A stretch of 58,485 nt of DNA from Zoogloea sp. (lineage in GTDB: Bacteria > Pseudomonadota > Gammaproteobacteria > Burkholderiales > Rhodocyclaceae), in assembly GCF_023150065.1 (NCBI RefSeq), contig NZ_JAKLLN010000026.1, positions 1 to 58,485 of the forward strand, read 5' to 3'. The position numbers and the translations under genes were made by a program. The notes under the pieces are model-generated. The model had not been told where the DNA came from, ran no database searches, and saw only the letters and a program-made list of their open reading frames with translations. Below, piece by piece: positions 35,127-45,585 of this stretch (position 1 is the first letter of the stretch; every line of letters starts with the position of its first letter).

Positions 35127-35429
35127 ATGGACCGCATGAGCGAACGTCGCCGGGATCGTCGCATCCCTTTGGGCTGCAAGGTGGGCATCAAGCTCGCCGG
35201 TGCCGCCGCACCCATCGTCGGCGATTGCGTCGAGCTCGGGGTGGGGGGCATGACCATCCACTCCACCCACGTCCCGCGCATGGACGAAGTCTTCGAGGTG
35301 GCGGTGCTGCCCCCGGAGCACGGCGGCCCCTTCATGCCGCTGCATGCCCGGGTGCGGGTGCGCCGCTGCCATGGCCTGGAGGGCGGCCTTTACGAGATGG
35401 GCGTCGAGATCGTCGACGTCATCCGCTGA
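35127..35429 (+). CDS. PilZ-domain-like protein with degenerate second motif
   Basis: About 100 residues. The first PilZ motif is recognisable as clustered arginines (RRRDRR, 7-12) followed by IPLGCKVGIKL. The second motif, normally (D/N)xSxxG, reads ELGVGG (about 36-41), so Asp and Ser are replaced. It may bind cyclic-di-GMP weakly or not at all. The start is uncertain: ATG 35127 and ATG 35136 both fit; an upstream start at 35070 would add 19 unlikely residues. Last gene behind the flagellar cluster, where c-di-GMP effectors are common. Confidence 0.8.
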   Translation: MDRMSERRRDRRIPLGCKVGIKLAGAAAPIVGDCVELGVGGMTIHSTHVPRMDEVFEVAVLPPEHGGPFMPLHARVRVRRCHGLEGGLYEMGVEIVDVIR

Positions 35430-35447
35430 GGCCGACCTGCGGCCTCA
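35427..35447. terminator. Hairpin spanning two convergent stop codons
   Basis: TGAGGCCG/CGGCCTCA form a perfect 8-bp stem with loop ACCTG. The left arm starts at the PilZ-like stop codon and the right arm ends at the stop codon of the convergent CoA-transferase gene. Without T tracts it is only a candidate bidirectional terminator. Confidence 0.45.
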
Positions 35448-37076
35448 CACGGCCGTTCCGTCCTGCAGGATGTCGTCGCGCAGGTGCATGGGGCCCTCGG
35501 CAAAGATGCGCGGGTCCATGAGCCGGGGAGGCCGCGGGATGTGGGGGCGGAAGCTCATCCGCCCGACGATGTCCTTCTCGATGTCGATCCCCGGTGCCAC
35601 CTCGATCAGCTCCAGCCCGTCCGGGCCCAGCTGAAACACGCAGCGCTCGGTGATGTAGAGCACCGGCGTGCCGCGCCGGACGGCCTGGGGGCCGCTGAAG
35701 GTCCGGTGCTCCACCTCGTGGACGAACTTCGAGGCCTGCCCGTCCGTCAGGATGGCGAGGCCGCCGTCGCGCACCACCACCTCCAGGTTCCCCGCGGTAA
35801 ACGTCCCCACGAAGACCACCTTCTTGGCGTTCTGGCTGATGTTGATGAAACCCCCGGCGCCGGCCAGGCGGGTGCCGAAGCGCGACACATTGAGGTTGCC
35901 CTCCTGGTCTGCCTGGGCCAGCCCGAGGAAGGCAATGTCCAGCCCGCCGCCGTCGTAGAAGTCGAACTGGCTGGGCTGGTCGATGATGGCCTGGGGGTTC
36001 ACCGCCGCGCCGAAGTTGAGCCCTCCCGCCGGTACGCCACCGATGACACCGGGTTCGGCGGTCATGGTGATCAGGTCATTCACCCGCTCCTCGGCCGCCA
36101 CGGCCGCCACGCCTTCGGGCATGCCTATCCCCAGGTTCACCACCGCGCCCCGGGCCAGCTCCATGGCGGCCCGGCGGGCGATGATCTTGCGCTCGCTCAT
36201 CTCCATGGGGGCCAGCGCCGACAGGGGCACCTTGAGCTCGCCGGAGAAGGCCGGGCTGTAGGTCTCGATGAAGGTCTGCATGTGGTATTCCGGGTTCTCC
36301 GCCTGGACCACGTAGTTCACGAAAATGCCGGGGATCTTCACCTGCCGGGGGTTCAGGCTGCCCCGCTCGGCGATCCGCTCCACCTGGGCGATGACGATGC
36401 CGCCGCTGTTGTGGGCAGCCATGGCGATGGCCTGGGCCTCCAGCGTGAGGGCCTCCTTCTCCATGGTGATGTTGCCGTCCGGGTCGGCGGTGGTGCCGCG
36501 GATGATGCCCACGTGGATCGGGAAGGCCTTGTAGAAGAGGTATTCCTCGCCGTCGATCTCCATCAGCCGGACCAGATCGGTGGTGGTGCGGGCGTTGAGC
36601 TTGCCGCCGCCGAAGCGCGGATCGACGAAGGTGCCCAGCCCCACCCGGGTCAGGGTGCCGGGCTTGCCGGCGGCGATGTCCCGGAACAGGTGGGTAATGA
36701 CCCCCTGGGGCAGGTTCCAGGCTTCGACCCGGTCGGCCACGGCCAGGGCCTGCAGGCGGGGCACCAGGCCCCAGTGGCCGCCGATCACCCGGGCGACCAG
36801 GCCGTCATGGCCCAGATGGTTGAGCCCGCGGGTCTTGCCGTCGCCCTGCCCGGCGGCATACACCAGGGTCAGGGCGGAGGGGCCGTCTGCGGGCGGCAGG
36901 TCCTGGGCCTGGTTCTCCAGGTACAGGGCCTCCAGGGCCACGGCGATGTTTTCGGGAAAGCCGATGCCGACGAAGCCGCCGGTGGCCACGGTGCTGCCCT
37001 TGCGGATGCGCGAGACGGCAGTGCGGGCCGAGACGATCTTGCCTTGCCCGGCGGGGGCGGGAGTCATGGTGTCCAT
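35445..37076 (-). CDS. Fused-subunit acyl-CoA:carboxylate CoA-transferase (YdiF/Pct type)
   Basis: 543 residues with both halves of a class I CoA-transferase fused. The N-terminal half has the CoA-transferase glycine-rich start [15 protein letters not shown] (31-45); the C-terminal half has LGIGMPEG (315-322) and the catalytic glutamate Glu341 in [10 protein letters not shown]. The family moves CoA between acetyl-CoA (or another acyl-CoA) and short-chain carboxylates or 3-oxo/hydroxy acids. It lies 23 bases downstream of a GntP-type permease and behind its sigma-54 promoter, so it probably activates the acid that the permease imports. The exact substrate cannot be read from the sequence. Confidence 0.88.
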   Translation of the reverse strand: MDTMTPAPAGQGKIVSARTAVSRIRKGSTVATGGFVGIGFPENIAVALEALYLENQAQDLPPADGPSALTLVYAAGQGDGKTRGLNHLGHDGLVARVIGGHWGLVPRLQALAVADRVEAWNLPQGVITHLFRDIAAGKPGTLTRVGLGTFVDPRFGGGKLNARTTTDLVRLMEIDGEEYLFYKAFPIHVGIIRGTTADPDGNITMEKEALTLEAQAIAMAAHNSGGIVIAQVERIAERGSLNPRQVKIPGIFVNYVVQAENPEYHMQTFIETYSPAFSGELKVPLSALAPMEMSERKIIARRAAMELARGAVVNLGIGMPEGVAAVAAEERVNDLITMTAEPGVIGGVPAGGLNFGAAVNPQAIIDQPSQFDFYDGGGLDIAFLGLAQADQEGNLNVSRFGTRLAGAGGFINISQNAKKVVFVGTFTAGNLEVVVRDGGLAILTDGQASKFVHEVEHRTFSGPQAVRRGTPVLYITERCVFQLGPDGLELIEVAPGIDIEKDIVGRMSFRPHIPRPPRLMDPRIFAEGPMHLRDDILQDGTAV

Positions 37077-37099
37077 GTGTGCTCCTGGTGGCGGTGGGG

Positions 37100-38500
37100 T
37101 CAGACCAGACCGGTCGCGTAGTAGGTGGCGATCACGAAGAAGACGGCGCTGGTCTTGATCAGGGTGATCGCGAAGATGTCCTTGTAGGCCACCTTGTGGG
37201 TCAGGCCGGTGACGGCCAGCAGGGTGATGACGGCGCCGTTGTGGGGCAGGGTGTCCATGCCGCCGGAAGCCATCGAGGCCACCCGGTGCAGCACTTCAAG
37301 GGGAATGCCCACCGCGTTGGCGGCGTTGATGAAGGTTTCCGACATGGCAGCCAGGGCGATGCCCATGCCCCCCGATGCCGAGCCGGTGATGCCGGCCAGG
37401 GTGGTGACGGTGATGGCCTCATTGACCAGCGGGTTGGGGATCACCTTGAGGGCATCGGCCACCACCAGGAAGCCGGGCAGGGCGGCGATGACGGCACCGA
37501 AGCCGTACTCGGAGGCGGTGTTCATGGAGGCCAGCAACGCGCCGCCCACAGCGGCCTTGGTGCCGTCGGCAAAGCGCGCGGCGACGGTGCGCCAGGCAAA
37601 CACCATGACCGTCAGGATGCCCACCAGCAGCGCGCCCTCCACCGCCCAGATGGCGGCGATCTTGGAAACGTCCTGGACCACCGGGGCGGCCTTGCCGATC
37701 ACCGCCGGCACGAAGGAATGGCTCTTGCCGTAGATCTGGGGGATGAGGTCGGTGAACAGCTTGTTGGTCACGCCCACCAGCACCAGCGGCAGGATGGCCA
37801 GCACCGGGTTGGCCAGCTTTTCCTTGTCGTCGAAGGGCTCGGGTTCATTGACCAGCTCGGTGCCGTAGCCCTCGCCAGCAGCCCGGGCGGCGCGGCGGCG
37901 CCATTCCAGGTAGGCCATGCCGGCCAGGAAGATGAAGATCGAGCCCAGCACACCCAGCACGGGGGCTGCGTAGATGTTGGTCTTGAAGAAGGTGGTGGGG
38001 ATCACGTTCTGGATCTGCGGGGTGCCCGGCAGGGAGTCCATGGTGAAGGAGAAGGCGCCCAGGGCGATGGTGCCGGGGATCAGGCGCTTGGGGATGCCGC
38101 CCTGGCGGAACATCTCGGCGGCAAAGGGATAGACCGCAAAGACCACCACGAACAGGGAGACGCCGCCGTAGGTGAGCAGGGCGCACACCAGCACGATGGA
38201 GAGCATGGCCCGCTCGGCGCCCACCAGCTTGATCACCGAGGACACGATGGACTTGGAGAAGCCCGACAGCTCGATGACCTTGCCGAAGATTGCGCCGAGC
38301 AGGAAGACCGGGAAGTAGTTCTTCACGAAGCCGACCATCTTGTCCATGAAGAGGCCGGTGAACATGGGGGCGACCAGGGTCGGGTCGGTGAACAGCACTG
38401 CACCGAGGGCCGCCACCGGGGCGAACAGGATGACGCTGTAGCCCCGGTATGCGATGAACATCAGGAAGCATAGCGAGGCAAGTACGATCAGGAACGACAT
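37100..38500 (-). CDS. GntP-family carboxylate permease
   Basis: 466 residues and about 12 hydrophobic helices, typical of the GntP/ion-transporter superfamily. Segments such as [20 protein letters not shown] and [20 protein letters not shown] fit members that carry sugar acids or short hydroxyacids. ATG 38500 is chosen because GGAGGAGA lies ideally upstream; an open frame extends further but covers the promoter. Cotranscribed with a CoA-transferase, which favours a short-chain (hydroxy or keto) carboxylate such as 3-hydroxybutyrate over gluconate; this is inference. Confidence 0.88.
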   Translation of the reverse strand: MSFLIVLASLCFLMFIAYRGYSVILFAPVAALGAVLFTDPTLVAPMFTGLFMDKMVGFVKNYFPVFLLGAIFGKVIELSGFSKSIVSSVIKLVGAERAMLSIVLVCALLTYGGVSLFVVVFAVYPFAAEMFRQGGIPKRLIPGTIALGAFSFTMDSLPGTPQIQNVIPTTFFKTNIYAAPVLGVLGSIFIFLAGMAYLEWRRRAARAAGEGYGTELVNEPEPFDDKEKLANPVLAILPLVLVGVTNKLFTDLIPQIYGKSHSFVPAVIGKAAPVVQDVSKIAAIWAVEGALLVGILTVMVFAWRTVAARFADGTKAAVGGALLASMNTASEYGFGAVIAALPGFLVVADALKVIPNPLVNEAITVTTLAGITGSASGGMGIALAAMSETFINAANAVGIPLEVLHRVASMASGGMDTLPHNGAVITLLAVTGLTHKVAYKDIFAITLIKTSAVFFVIATYYATGLV

Positions 38501-38540
38501 GGTTGTTATCTCCTCCGTTGATTGAATGCGGAGGAGACAT

Positions 38541-38556
38541 GGCAGCTTTCGTGCCA
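38541..38556 (-). promoter_or_regulatory. Sigma-54 promoter for the permease/CoA-transferase operon
   Basis: The minus strand reads TGGCACGAAAGCTGCC: a perfect -24 element TGGCAC and CTGC at -12, GG-N10-GC spacing. It lies 40 bases upstream of the permease start. The next gene upstream is a sigma-54 enhancer-binding protein, and a palindromic candidate enhancer lies between them. Confidence 0.85.
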
Positions 38557-38593
38557 AAATACTTCTTATTGATTTATAAGAATATTTTTCTAT

Positions 38594-38648
38594 CTGTCCG
38601 GTGATTCTGCCTGCCTCTGCGGACAGGTGTGTCTGTGCTGGCAGACAC
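38594..38648 (-). promoter_or_regulatory. Candidate enhancer (UAS) with two inverted repeats
   Basis: GTGTCTG-N6-CAGACAC (38629-38648) is a perfect 7-bp dyad typical of Fis-type enhancer sites. A second dyad, CTGTCCG-N19-CGGACAG (38594-38600 and 38620-38626), adjoins it. Both lie 38-92 bases upstream of the sigma-54 promoter and immediately after the regulator gene, where its binding sites would be expected. Confidence 0.65.
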
Positions 38649-38654
38649 TCGGGC

Positions 38655-40076
<1,422 letters not shown>

Positions 40077-40212
40077 GCGGGTCTCCCTCTGTTCGCGTTG
40101 TTCGTGCGCCCGGTTGTGTTCAGCAATTGACCCCGGGGGCGGGCATATCCCGACGAGCATAGCGCAGCGGCGTGAAAGCGGAAGTCAGTGCTTACCGCAA
40201 TGCCCCTGCCCC

Positions 40213-41127
40213 TCAGACCTGCTCGGGCAGGGTGCCGGACGAGGCGGCCAGCATTTCATCCAGAAAGGCCCGGGCCGGTACGGGCAGGACCTTCTGGCGC
40301 AGATGCACCAGGTTCCAGGGGCGGTGCAGGGGAAAGCCCTCCACGTCGAGGATCACCAGGCCCTCGCCGTCGAGGCGCTCCCCCAGCGCATGGCGGGAGA
40401 TCACGGCCAGCCCCATGCCGGTGCCGGCCAGCTCCAGCAGGGCCTCGTTGCTGCCCAGGGCCAGGCGCACGCGCAGCTTGACGCCGGACTGGCGGGCAAA
40501 GTCGTCGATGGCCCGGCGGGAGCCGGAACCGGGCTCGCGCAGCAGGAAGGGCTCCTCACCCAGCTCGGCCAGGCTCACCTGCCGTCCGGCTGCCCAGTGG
40601 CCGCGGGGGGCGAGGACCACCATCTCGTTGTCGAGGAAGGGATGGACCACGATGTCCAGGTCGTCCGGCGGGTAGGACATCACGTACAGGTCGTCCTCAT
40701 TGTTGCGCAGGCGCTCCACCACCCGGTCGCGGTTGGCGATCTCCAGTTCGATGGAGATGTCCGGGTAGCGCTTGCAGAAGGCGCCCAGCATGCGCGGCAG
40801 GAAGTACTTGGCGGTGGTCACCAGGGCCACCCGCAGCTTGCCGCGCTTGAGGCCGCGCAGTTCGTCGATGGCCGACTCGAAACGGTTCCAGACGTCGTCC
40901 AGGCGCCGCGTGGTGGCGAGCAGTTCTTCCCCTGCCGCGCTCAGGCGCAGGGCCCGTCCGGCCTGGTCGAACAGGGGCATGCCGACGGTTTCGGCGAGCT
41001 GGCGGATCTGGATGGAGACGGCGGGCTGGGTCAGGTGCAGGGCCTCCGCCGCACGGCTGAAACTGCCCAGGCGGGCGACGGCGGCGAAGGTTTCGAGCTG
41101 GCGGAGGGTGATGCGTCGTCGGGACAT
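40213..41127 (-). CDS. LysR-type regulator, CbbR/CmpR-like
   Basis: 304 residues with an N-terminal winged helix-turn-helix (about 6-64; FAAVARLGSFSRAAEALHLTQPAVS) and a substrate-binding domain (about 92-300). The effector-domain sequence (ALVTTAKYFLPRMLGAFCKRYP) is typical of the CbbR group that controls CO2 fixation or inorganic-carbon uptake genes. It is divergent from sbtA with a 228-base AT-rich intergenic region. By position it should regulate sbtA-sbtB and itself. No Calvin-cycle genes are in the window. Confidence 0.88.
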   Translation of the reverse strand: MSRRRITLRQLETFAAVARLGSFSRAAEALHLTQPAVSIQIRQLAETVGMPLFDQAGRALRLSAAGEELLATTRRLDDVWNRFESAIDELRGLKRGKLRVALVTTAKYFLPRMLGAFCKRYPDISIELEIANRDRVVERLRNNEDDLYVMSYPPDDLDIVVHPFLDNEMVVLAPRGHWAAGRQVSLAELGEEPFLLREPGSGSRRAIDDFARQSGVKLRVRLALGSNEALLELAGTGMGLAVISRHALGERLDGEGLVILDVEGFPLHRPWNLVHLRQKVLPVPARAFLDEMLAASSGTLPEQV

Positions 41128-41130
41128 GTA

Positions 41131-41160
41131 TAAGTTTAGATTAATGGTTAAGTCTATTTT
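41131..41160. promoter_or_regulatory. Candidate LysR-type operator between the regulator and sbtA
   Basis: An AT-rich patch contains TTAATGGTTAA (41141-41151), a TTAA-N3-TTAA dyad within a longer stretch of TTA/TAA half-sites, resembling the TTA-N7/8-TAA sites bound by CbbR. It begins a few bases upstream of the regulator start, the usual autoregulatory position. The rest of the 228-base region up to sbtA holds no clear consensus promoter. Confidence 0.45.
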
Positions 41161-41355
41161 TGTTCATTTGATTTTATATTTCAACGCGTCCATCCTGCGA
41201 GCCGTCGCCCATCGGCGCGGGGCTCGCCCGCTGCTGCGGGCCTTGAGGAGAAAGCACCATGCATCAACGCGTTGTTGTCCAGCGTCCCGATAGTCGGAGC
41301 CGGGGAAGCGAGGTGGCCCGGCACCGGGCGGCCGCCGTAGGGGAGGGGCTGCGCC

Positions 41356-42300
41356 ATGTCCTTTGAGCCCGTCGTCCTGTTCTTCATGCTGGGCCTGCTG
41401 GCCGGCGTGCTGCGCTCGGATCTGAAGATTCCGGGGGTGGTCTATGAGGGGCTGAGCATCTTCCTGCTCCTCGCCATCGGATTGAAGGGCGGTGTCGAGC
41501 TGGCCCGCCATGATGTCCTCGACCTGGCCGTGCCCGCCCTCGTGGTGGTGGGCGTGGCGGTGCTGATCCCCCTGGCCTGCTTCTCGGTGCTGCGCGGGCT
41601 GGCGGGCTTTCCCCGGGCCGATGCCGCCTCCATCGCCGCCCACTATGGTTCGGTCAGTGTGGTGACCTTTGCGGTGGCCAGCAGCTTTCTGGCCAGCCGT
41701 GCGGTGGCGGCGGACGGCTACATGACCGTCTTCCTGGCTCTGCTGGAGCTGCCGGCGCTGCTCGTGGGGGTCTTCCAGGCGCGCCGTGGTCAGGGCCAGG
41801 TGAGCTGGGGCACGCTGCTGCACGAGGTGCTGGCCGGCAAGAGCATCGTCCTGCTGGCGGGGGGCCTGCTGATCGGCTGGCTGGCCGGGCCGGATGGCAT
41901 CCATCCGCTGGATCGGGTGTTCTTCGACCTGTTCAAGGGCATGTTGGCCTTCTTCCTGATGGAGATGGGGCTGGTGGCCGCCGGGCGGTTGGCCGATCTG
42001 CGCCGGGCCGGGCCTTTCCTGGTGGCGTTTGCGGTGGGGGCGCCCGTCTGCGCGGGGCTGCTGGGGATCGTCACCGCCGGGCTGCTCGGCTTCTCGGTGG
42101 GCAATGCGGTGCTGCTGGCGACCCTTTACGCCAGCGCCTCCTACATCGCCGCGCCGGCCGCCATGCGCATTGCCGTGCCGGAGGCCAATCCGGCCCTGTC
42201 CATTGGGGCATCCCTGGGTATCACCTTTCCCTTCAACTTGATCGCCGGCATTCCGCTGTATCACTGGCTGGCGTTCCGCCTCAACGGAGTCCTGGCATGA
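41356..42300 (+). CDS. sbtA: Sodium-dependent bicarbonate transporter SbtA
   Basis: 314 residues with about ten membrane helices in two inverted halves. Conserved segments such as LKIPGVVYEGLSIFLLLAIGLKGGVEL (22-48) and AHYGSVSVVTFAVASSFL match the SbtA family (single-component Na+/HCO3- symporters first found in cyanobacteria). It supplies bicarbonate for carboxylation. The start ATG 41356 lies 11 bases after GGGGAGGGG. The SbtB regulator gene overlaps its end by 4 bases. Confidence 0.9.
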   Translation: MSFEPVVLFFMLGLLAGVLRSDLKIPGVVYEGLSIFLLLAIGLKGGVELARHDVLDLAVPALVVVGVAVLIPLACFSVLRGLAGFPRADAASIAAHYGSVSVVTFAVASSFLASRAVAADGYMTVFLALLELPALLVGVFQARRGQGQVSWGTLLHEVLAGKSIVLLAGGLLIGWLAGPDGIHPLDRVFFDLFKGMLAFFLMEMGLVAAGRLADLRRAGPFLVAFAVGAPVCAGLLGIVTAGLLGFSVGNAVLLATLYASASYIAAPAAMRIAVPEANPALSIGASLGITFPFNLIAGIPLYHWLAFRLNGVLA

Positions 42301-42605
42301 GCCCCGCGCTGACCTGCAGAAAGCTTGTCACCATCGTGTGTGAGGCGGAGCTTGAAACCCTGCTCCTGCCGGAGCTGGCCCGCCAGGGCGCGCGCGGCTA
42401 CACCCTCACCGAGGCCCGCGGGCAGGGCGCCCGGGGCGTGCGGGACGGCGCCTGGCGCGCATCCTCGAACATCCGTATCGAAGTGCTGTGTGACGCGGGG
42501 GTGGCCGGGCGCCTGGTGGACATGCTGCAGACGCGCTTCTACGCCGACTACGGCATCGTGGTGTTCCTGGTCGACGTGGAGGTGCTGCGGCCCGGCAAGT
42601 TCTGA
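42297..42605 (+). CDS. sbtB: PII-like regulator SbtB
   Basis: 102 residues of the PII fold. Segments ELARQGARGYTLTEARGQGARGVRDG (28-53) and NIRIEVLCD match the SbtB group, and the C-terminus ends VEVLRPGKF as in short SbtB proteins; the cyanobacterial redox CxxC tail is absent. SbtB binds adenine nucleotides (cAMP/AMP/ATP in studied cases) and gates SbtA. ATGA overlap with sbtA (42297-42300) indicates translational coupling. Confidence 0.88.
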   Translation: MSPALTCRKLVTIVCEAELETLLLPELARQGARGYTLTEARGQGARGVRDGAWRASSNIRIEVLCDAGVAGRLVDMLQTRFYADYGIVVFLVDVEVLRPGKF

Positions 42606-42620
42606 TAGGGCGGCCGGCTC

Positions 42621-43394
42621 TCAGCGCAGCGGCGTGAGTCCGATCTCGGATGCCGTGGCCGGCCCGATCAGGGCTTTGCCGAGATGCTCCGGGATCTCGG
42701 CCCGGTCTTCGCCCAGGGCGATGCGCCCGGCCATGATCTCGGCGAAGCGCTGGGGGTGGCGGGGCTGGCGTTCCGGCTCGGCGTAGCCGTCGGGGTAGAG
42801 GGGCTGGTTGGTGCGCAGGTCGTACTTGTCGCTGGCCCCCAGGGTGTGGAGCAGCTCGTGGGCGATGACCACCAGGTTGCGCTGGCGCTCGTTGCGGTCG
42901 GCGAACACCTTGATCACCCCGATCATGCCCTTGCGCAGGCCGAGGGAGTGGTCCAGGTGCGGGGTGAGGGCCGGATCGTGGTAGAGCACGAACAGGCGGA
43001 TCTGCGGCCGCGGCCCCGGTGCGGCGTCATGGCGCCAGGCCCACCAGCGCAGGTGCAGGCTCCACCAGCCGATCTCCAGGCTGCTGCCCCCGGCGGGAAA
43101 GGCCGGCGGCAGGGCATCGACGGGCGGGGCCAGGTTGAGAGCGAGGGGCTGCAGCAGCGGGCTGCCATGGCGGCGCACTTCGTCCTGCAGCCATTCGCCG
43201 ATGGGGGCAAAGTCGTCGACCCGCGCCCGGGCCACGGCCTGGCGGGTGAGCGGCGAGTCGTCGGCGGCGATCGGGTAAAGGGTGACGTGGAGGGAGTTCT
43301 TCCAGTCGGTGGCCTGGGCCCCGCTGCGCCAGGCGCCGACGGCCACGGTGGCGAGGATGAACAGCAGGATCCCGATGCGCAGTCTGCGGAACAT
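42621..43394 (-). CDS. Membrane-anchored putative zinc metalloprotease, HExxHxxGxxD motif
   Basis: 257 residues: a basic N-terminus and one hydrophobic segment (about 6-21) that would anchor the protein or act as an uncleaved signal, then a periplasmic domain. The motif HELLHTLGASD (179-189) gives zinc ligands His179 and His183, the catalytic Glu180, and an Asp189 in the third-ligand position. This matches the metzincin-type HExxHxxGxxH/D pattern with Asp, as in snapalysin-like enzymes. I do not recognise a named family. ATG 43394 is chosen because it yields a conventional signal anchor. The gene is separated from the upstream fumarase by a terminator. Confidence 0.8.
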   Translation of the reverse strand: MFRRLRIGILLFILATVAVGAWRSGAQATDWKNSLHVTLYPIAADDSPLTRQAVARARVDDFAPIGEWLQDEVRRHGSPLLQPLALNLAPPVDALPPAFPAGGSSLEIGWWSLHLRWWAWRHDAAPGPRPQIRLFVLYHDPALTPHLDHSLGLRKGMIGVIKVFADRNERQRNLVVIAHELLHTLGASDKYDLRTNQPLYPDGYAEPERQPRHPQRFAEIMAGRIALGEDRAEIPEHLGKALIGPATASEIGLTPLR

Positions 43395-43426
43395 GGTGGT
43401 GGAGGGTGTGGAGGGCGTGGAGGATG

Positions 43427-43451
43427 AAAAAACCCGGCACGGGGCCGGGTT
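43427..43451 (-). terminator. Rho-independent terminator after fumarase
   Basis: On the minus strand, AACCCGGC/GCCGGGTT forms an 8-bp stem with a 5-base loop, followed by TTTT. It lies 20 bases after the fumarase stop codon. Confidence 0.88.
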
Positions 43452-43471
43452 CCTTGGTGCGCTTGCGAAGA

Positions 43472-45007
43472 TCAGGCCATCTTGACCGGGATCTTGCCGA
43501 TCTTGGCCTGCCATTCCTTCGGGCCGGTGTTGTGCACGCTGGTGCCGGCGGAATCCACGGCCACGGTGACGGGCATGTTCTCCACGTCGAACTCGTAGAT
43601 GGCTTCCATGCCCAGGTCGGCAAAGCCGACGACCTTGGCCGACTTGATGGCCTTGGCCACCAGGTAGGCGGCGCCGCCGACGGCCATCAGGTAGGCGGAC
43701 TGGTTGTCCTTGATGGCCTCGATGGCGGTGGTGCCGCGCTCGGACTTGCCGACCATGGAGATCAGGCCGGTCTGCTCGAGCATCATGCGGGTGAACTTGT
43801 CCATGCGGGTGGCGGTGGTGGGGCCGGCGGGGCCGACAACTTCGTCACGCACCGGGTCCACCGGGCCCACGTAGTAGATCACGCGGTTGGTGAAGTCGAC
43901 GGGCAGCTTCTCGCCCTTGGCCAGCATGTCGGCGATGCGCTTGTGGGCGGCGTCGCGGCCGGTGAGCATCTTGCCGTTGAGGAGGAGCTTCTGGCCCGGT
44001 TTCCAGGACGCGACCTGTTCCTTGGTCAGGGTGTTGAGATCCACCTGAGTGGCGGCCTTGAGGTCCGGCGTCCAGGTGACGGCGGGCCAGTCTTCCAGCT
44101 TGGGCGGCTCGATCTTGGCGGGGCCGGAGCCGTCCAGATGGAAGTGGCAGTGACGGGTGGCGGCGCAGTTGGGCACCAGGGCCACCGGCAGGTTGGCGGC
44201 GTGGCAGGGGTAGTCCAGCACCTTCACGTCGAGCACGGTGGTGAGGCCGCCCAGGCCCTGGGCGCCAACGCCGAGGGCGTTGATCTTTTCCATCAGCTCG
44301 AGACGCAGCTGTTCCGGGCGGGTCAGCGTTGCGCCGGTCGCGGCCTTGGCCTTGAGTTCATGGATGTCCACCGGGGCCATGATCGATTCCTTGGCCAGCA
44401 GCATGGCTTTTTCCGGCGTGCCGCCGATGCCGATGCCGATGATGCCCGGCGGACACCAGCCGGCGCCCATCTCGGGGATCTTCTTGAGGACCCAGTCCAC
44501 CAGGTCGTCGGAGGGGTTGAGCATGGCGAACTTGGACTTGGCTTCGGAGCCACCGCCCTTGGCCGCGCAGATCACTTCCACGTGGTGGCCCGGGACGAGC
44601 TCGAAGTGGACCACCGCCGGGGTGTTGTCCTTGGTGTTCTTGCGGGTACCGGCCGGGTCGGCCAGCACCGAGGCGCGCAGGGGGTTGTCCGGGTTGCCGT
44701 AGGCGCGACGCACGCCCTCGTCGATCATCTGCTGCACGCTCATGGTGGCGTCCGGCCAGGTGACCTGCATGCCGACCTTGATGAAGACCATGCCGATGCC
44801 CGTGTCCTGGCAGATCGGGCGGTGGCCCTCGGCAGACATGCGCGAGTTGGTCAGGATCTGGGCGATGGCGTCCTTGGCGGCGGGGGATTCCTCGCGCTCG
44901 TAGGCTTCACCCAGCGCCTTGATGTAGTCCAGCGGGTGGTAGTAGCTGATGTACTGGAAGGCGTCCGCGACGGACTGGATCAGGTCTTCCTGTTTGATGG
45001 CGGTCAT
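43472..45007 (-). CDS. fumA: Class I fumarate hydratase (4Fe-4S, FumA type)
   Basis: 511 residues, alpha and beta parts fused as in the homodimeric oxygen-sensitive class I fumarases that interconvert fumarate and malate. Candidate cluster ligands are Cys66 (ICQDTG), Cys185 (GWCPPG) and Cys281 (VPNC); the spacing agrees with characterised class I enzymes. The C-terminal beta domain (about 330-511) includes LNGKMLTGRDAAHKR and VGPAGPTTATRMDKFT. The downstream terminator and the 18-base gap from the membrane protein gene upstream suggest a two-gene unit. It can process fumarate released by AspA and PurB. Confidence 0.94.
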   Translation of the reverse strand: MTAIKQEDLIQSVADAFQYISYYHPLDYIKALGEAYEREESPAAKDAIAQILTNSRMSAEGHRPICQDTGIGMVFIKVGMQVTWPDATMSVQQMIDEGVRRAYGNPDNPLRASVLADPAGTRKNTKDNTPAVVHFELVPGHHVEVICAAKGGGSEAKSKFAMLNPSDDLVDWVLKKIPEMGAGWCPPGIIGIGIGGTPEKAMLLAKESIMAPVDIHELKAKAATGATLTRPEQLRLELMEKINALGVGAQGLGGLTTVLDVKVLDYPCHAANLPVALVPNCAATRHCHFHLDGSGPAKIEPPKLEDWPAVTWTPDLKAATQVDLNTLTKEQVASWKPGQKLLLNGKMLTGRDAAHKRIADMLAKGEKLPVDFTNRVIYYVGPVDPVRDEVVGPAGPTTATRMDKFTRMMLEQTGLISMVGKSERGTTAIEAIKDNQSAYLMAVGGAAYLVAKAIKSAKVVGFADLGMEAIYEFDVENMPVTVAVDSAGTSVHNTGPKEWQAKIGKIPVKMA

Positions 45008-45025
45008 GGGTGAAGCTCCCTCTCT

Positions 45026-45556
45026 TTAGTGTTTTGACAGCAAAACGGTCTGGTTCATCATCTTGTCCACGAAGGCCATGGCCATGGCGGACAGCAGGAA
45101 CACGACATGGATGATCACCTGCCACATGATCGTGTGCTCGGCCAGGTTGGCGGCGTTGATGAAGGTCTTCAGCAGGTGGATCGAGGAGATGCCGATGATG
45201 GCGGTGGACAGCTTGATCTTGAGTACGCCGGCGTTCACGTGGGACAGCCACTCGGGCTGGTCCGGGTGGTCCTGCAACTCCAGGCGTGAGACGAAGGTCT
45301 CGTAGCCGCCGATGATCACCATGATCAGCAGGTTGGCGATCATCACCACGTCGATCAGGCCGAGCACAACCAGCATGGTCTCGGTTTCGCTGATGTGGCC
45401 GCCGGACTCGAAGACCGAGCCGACCAGGTGGCCGAGTTCGGCCATGAAGAGATAGACGTAGATACCCTGGGCGACGATCAGGCCGAGGTACAGGGGCGCC
45501 TGGAGCCAGCGGCTCCAGAAGATGAAGCGTTCGAGTTGTTGCGGGCCTTTGCTCAT
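45026..45556 (-). CDS. YqhA/UPF0114-family membrane protein
   Basis: 176 residues with four hydrophobic segments (about 16-38, 52-77, 105-125 and 135-158). The start [18 protein letters not shown] and the central [12 protein letters not shown] agree with the YqhA (TIGR00645/UPF0114) family of uncharacterised inner-membrane proteins. ATG 45556 gives the usual family N-terminus; an upstream in-frame ATG at 45595 cannot be excluded. It is the first gene before fumarase, with 18 bases between them. Function unknown. Confidence 0.85.
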   Translation of the reverse strand: MSKGPQQLERFIFWSRWLQAPLYLGLIVAQGIYVYLFMAELGHLVGSVFESGGHISETETMLVVLGLIDVVMIANLLIMVIIGGYETFVSRLELQDHPDQPEWLSHVNAGVLKIKLSTAIIGISSIHLLKTFINAANLAEHTIMWQVIIHVVFLLSAMAMAFVDKMMNQTVLLSKH

Positions 45557-45585
45557 GATGGGGTACTGCTGTTGGGGGAGCCCGG

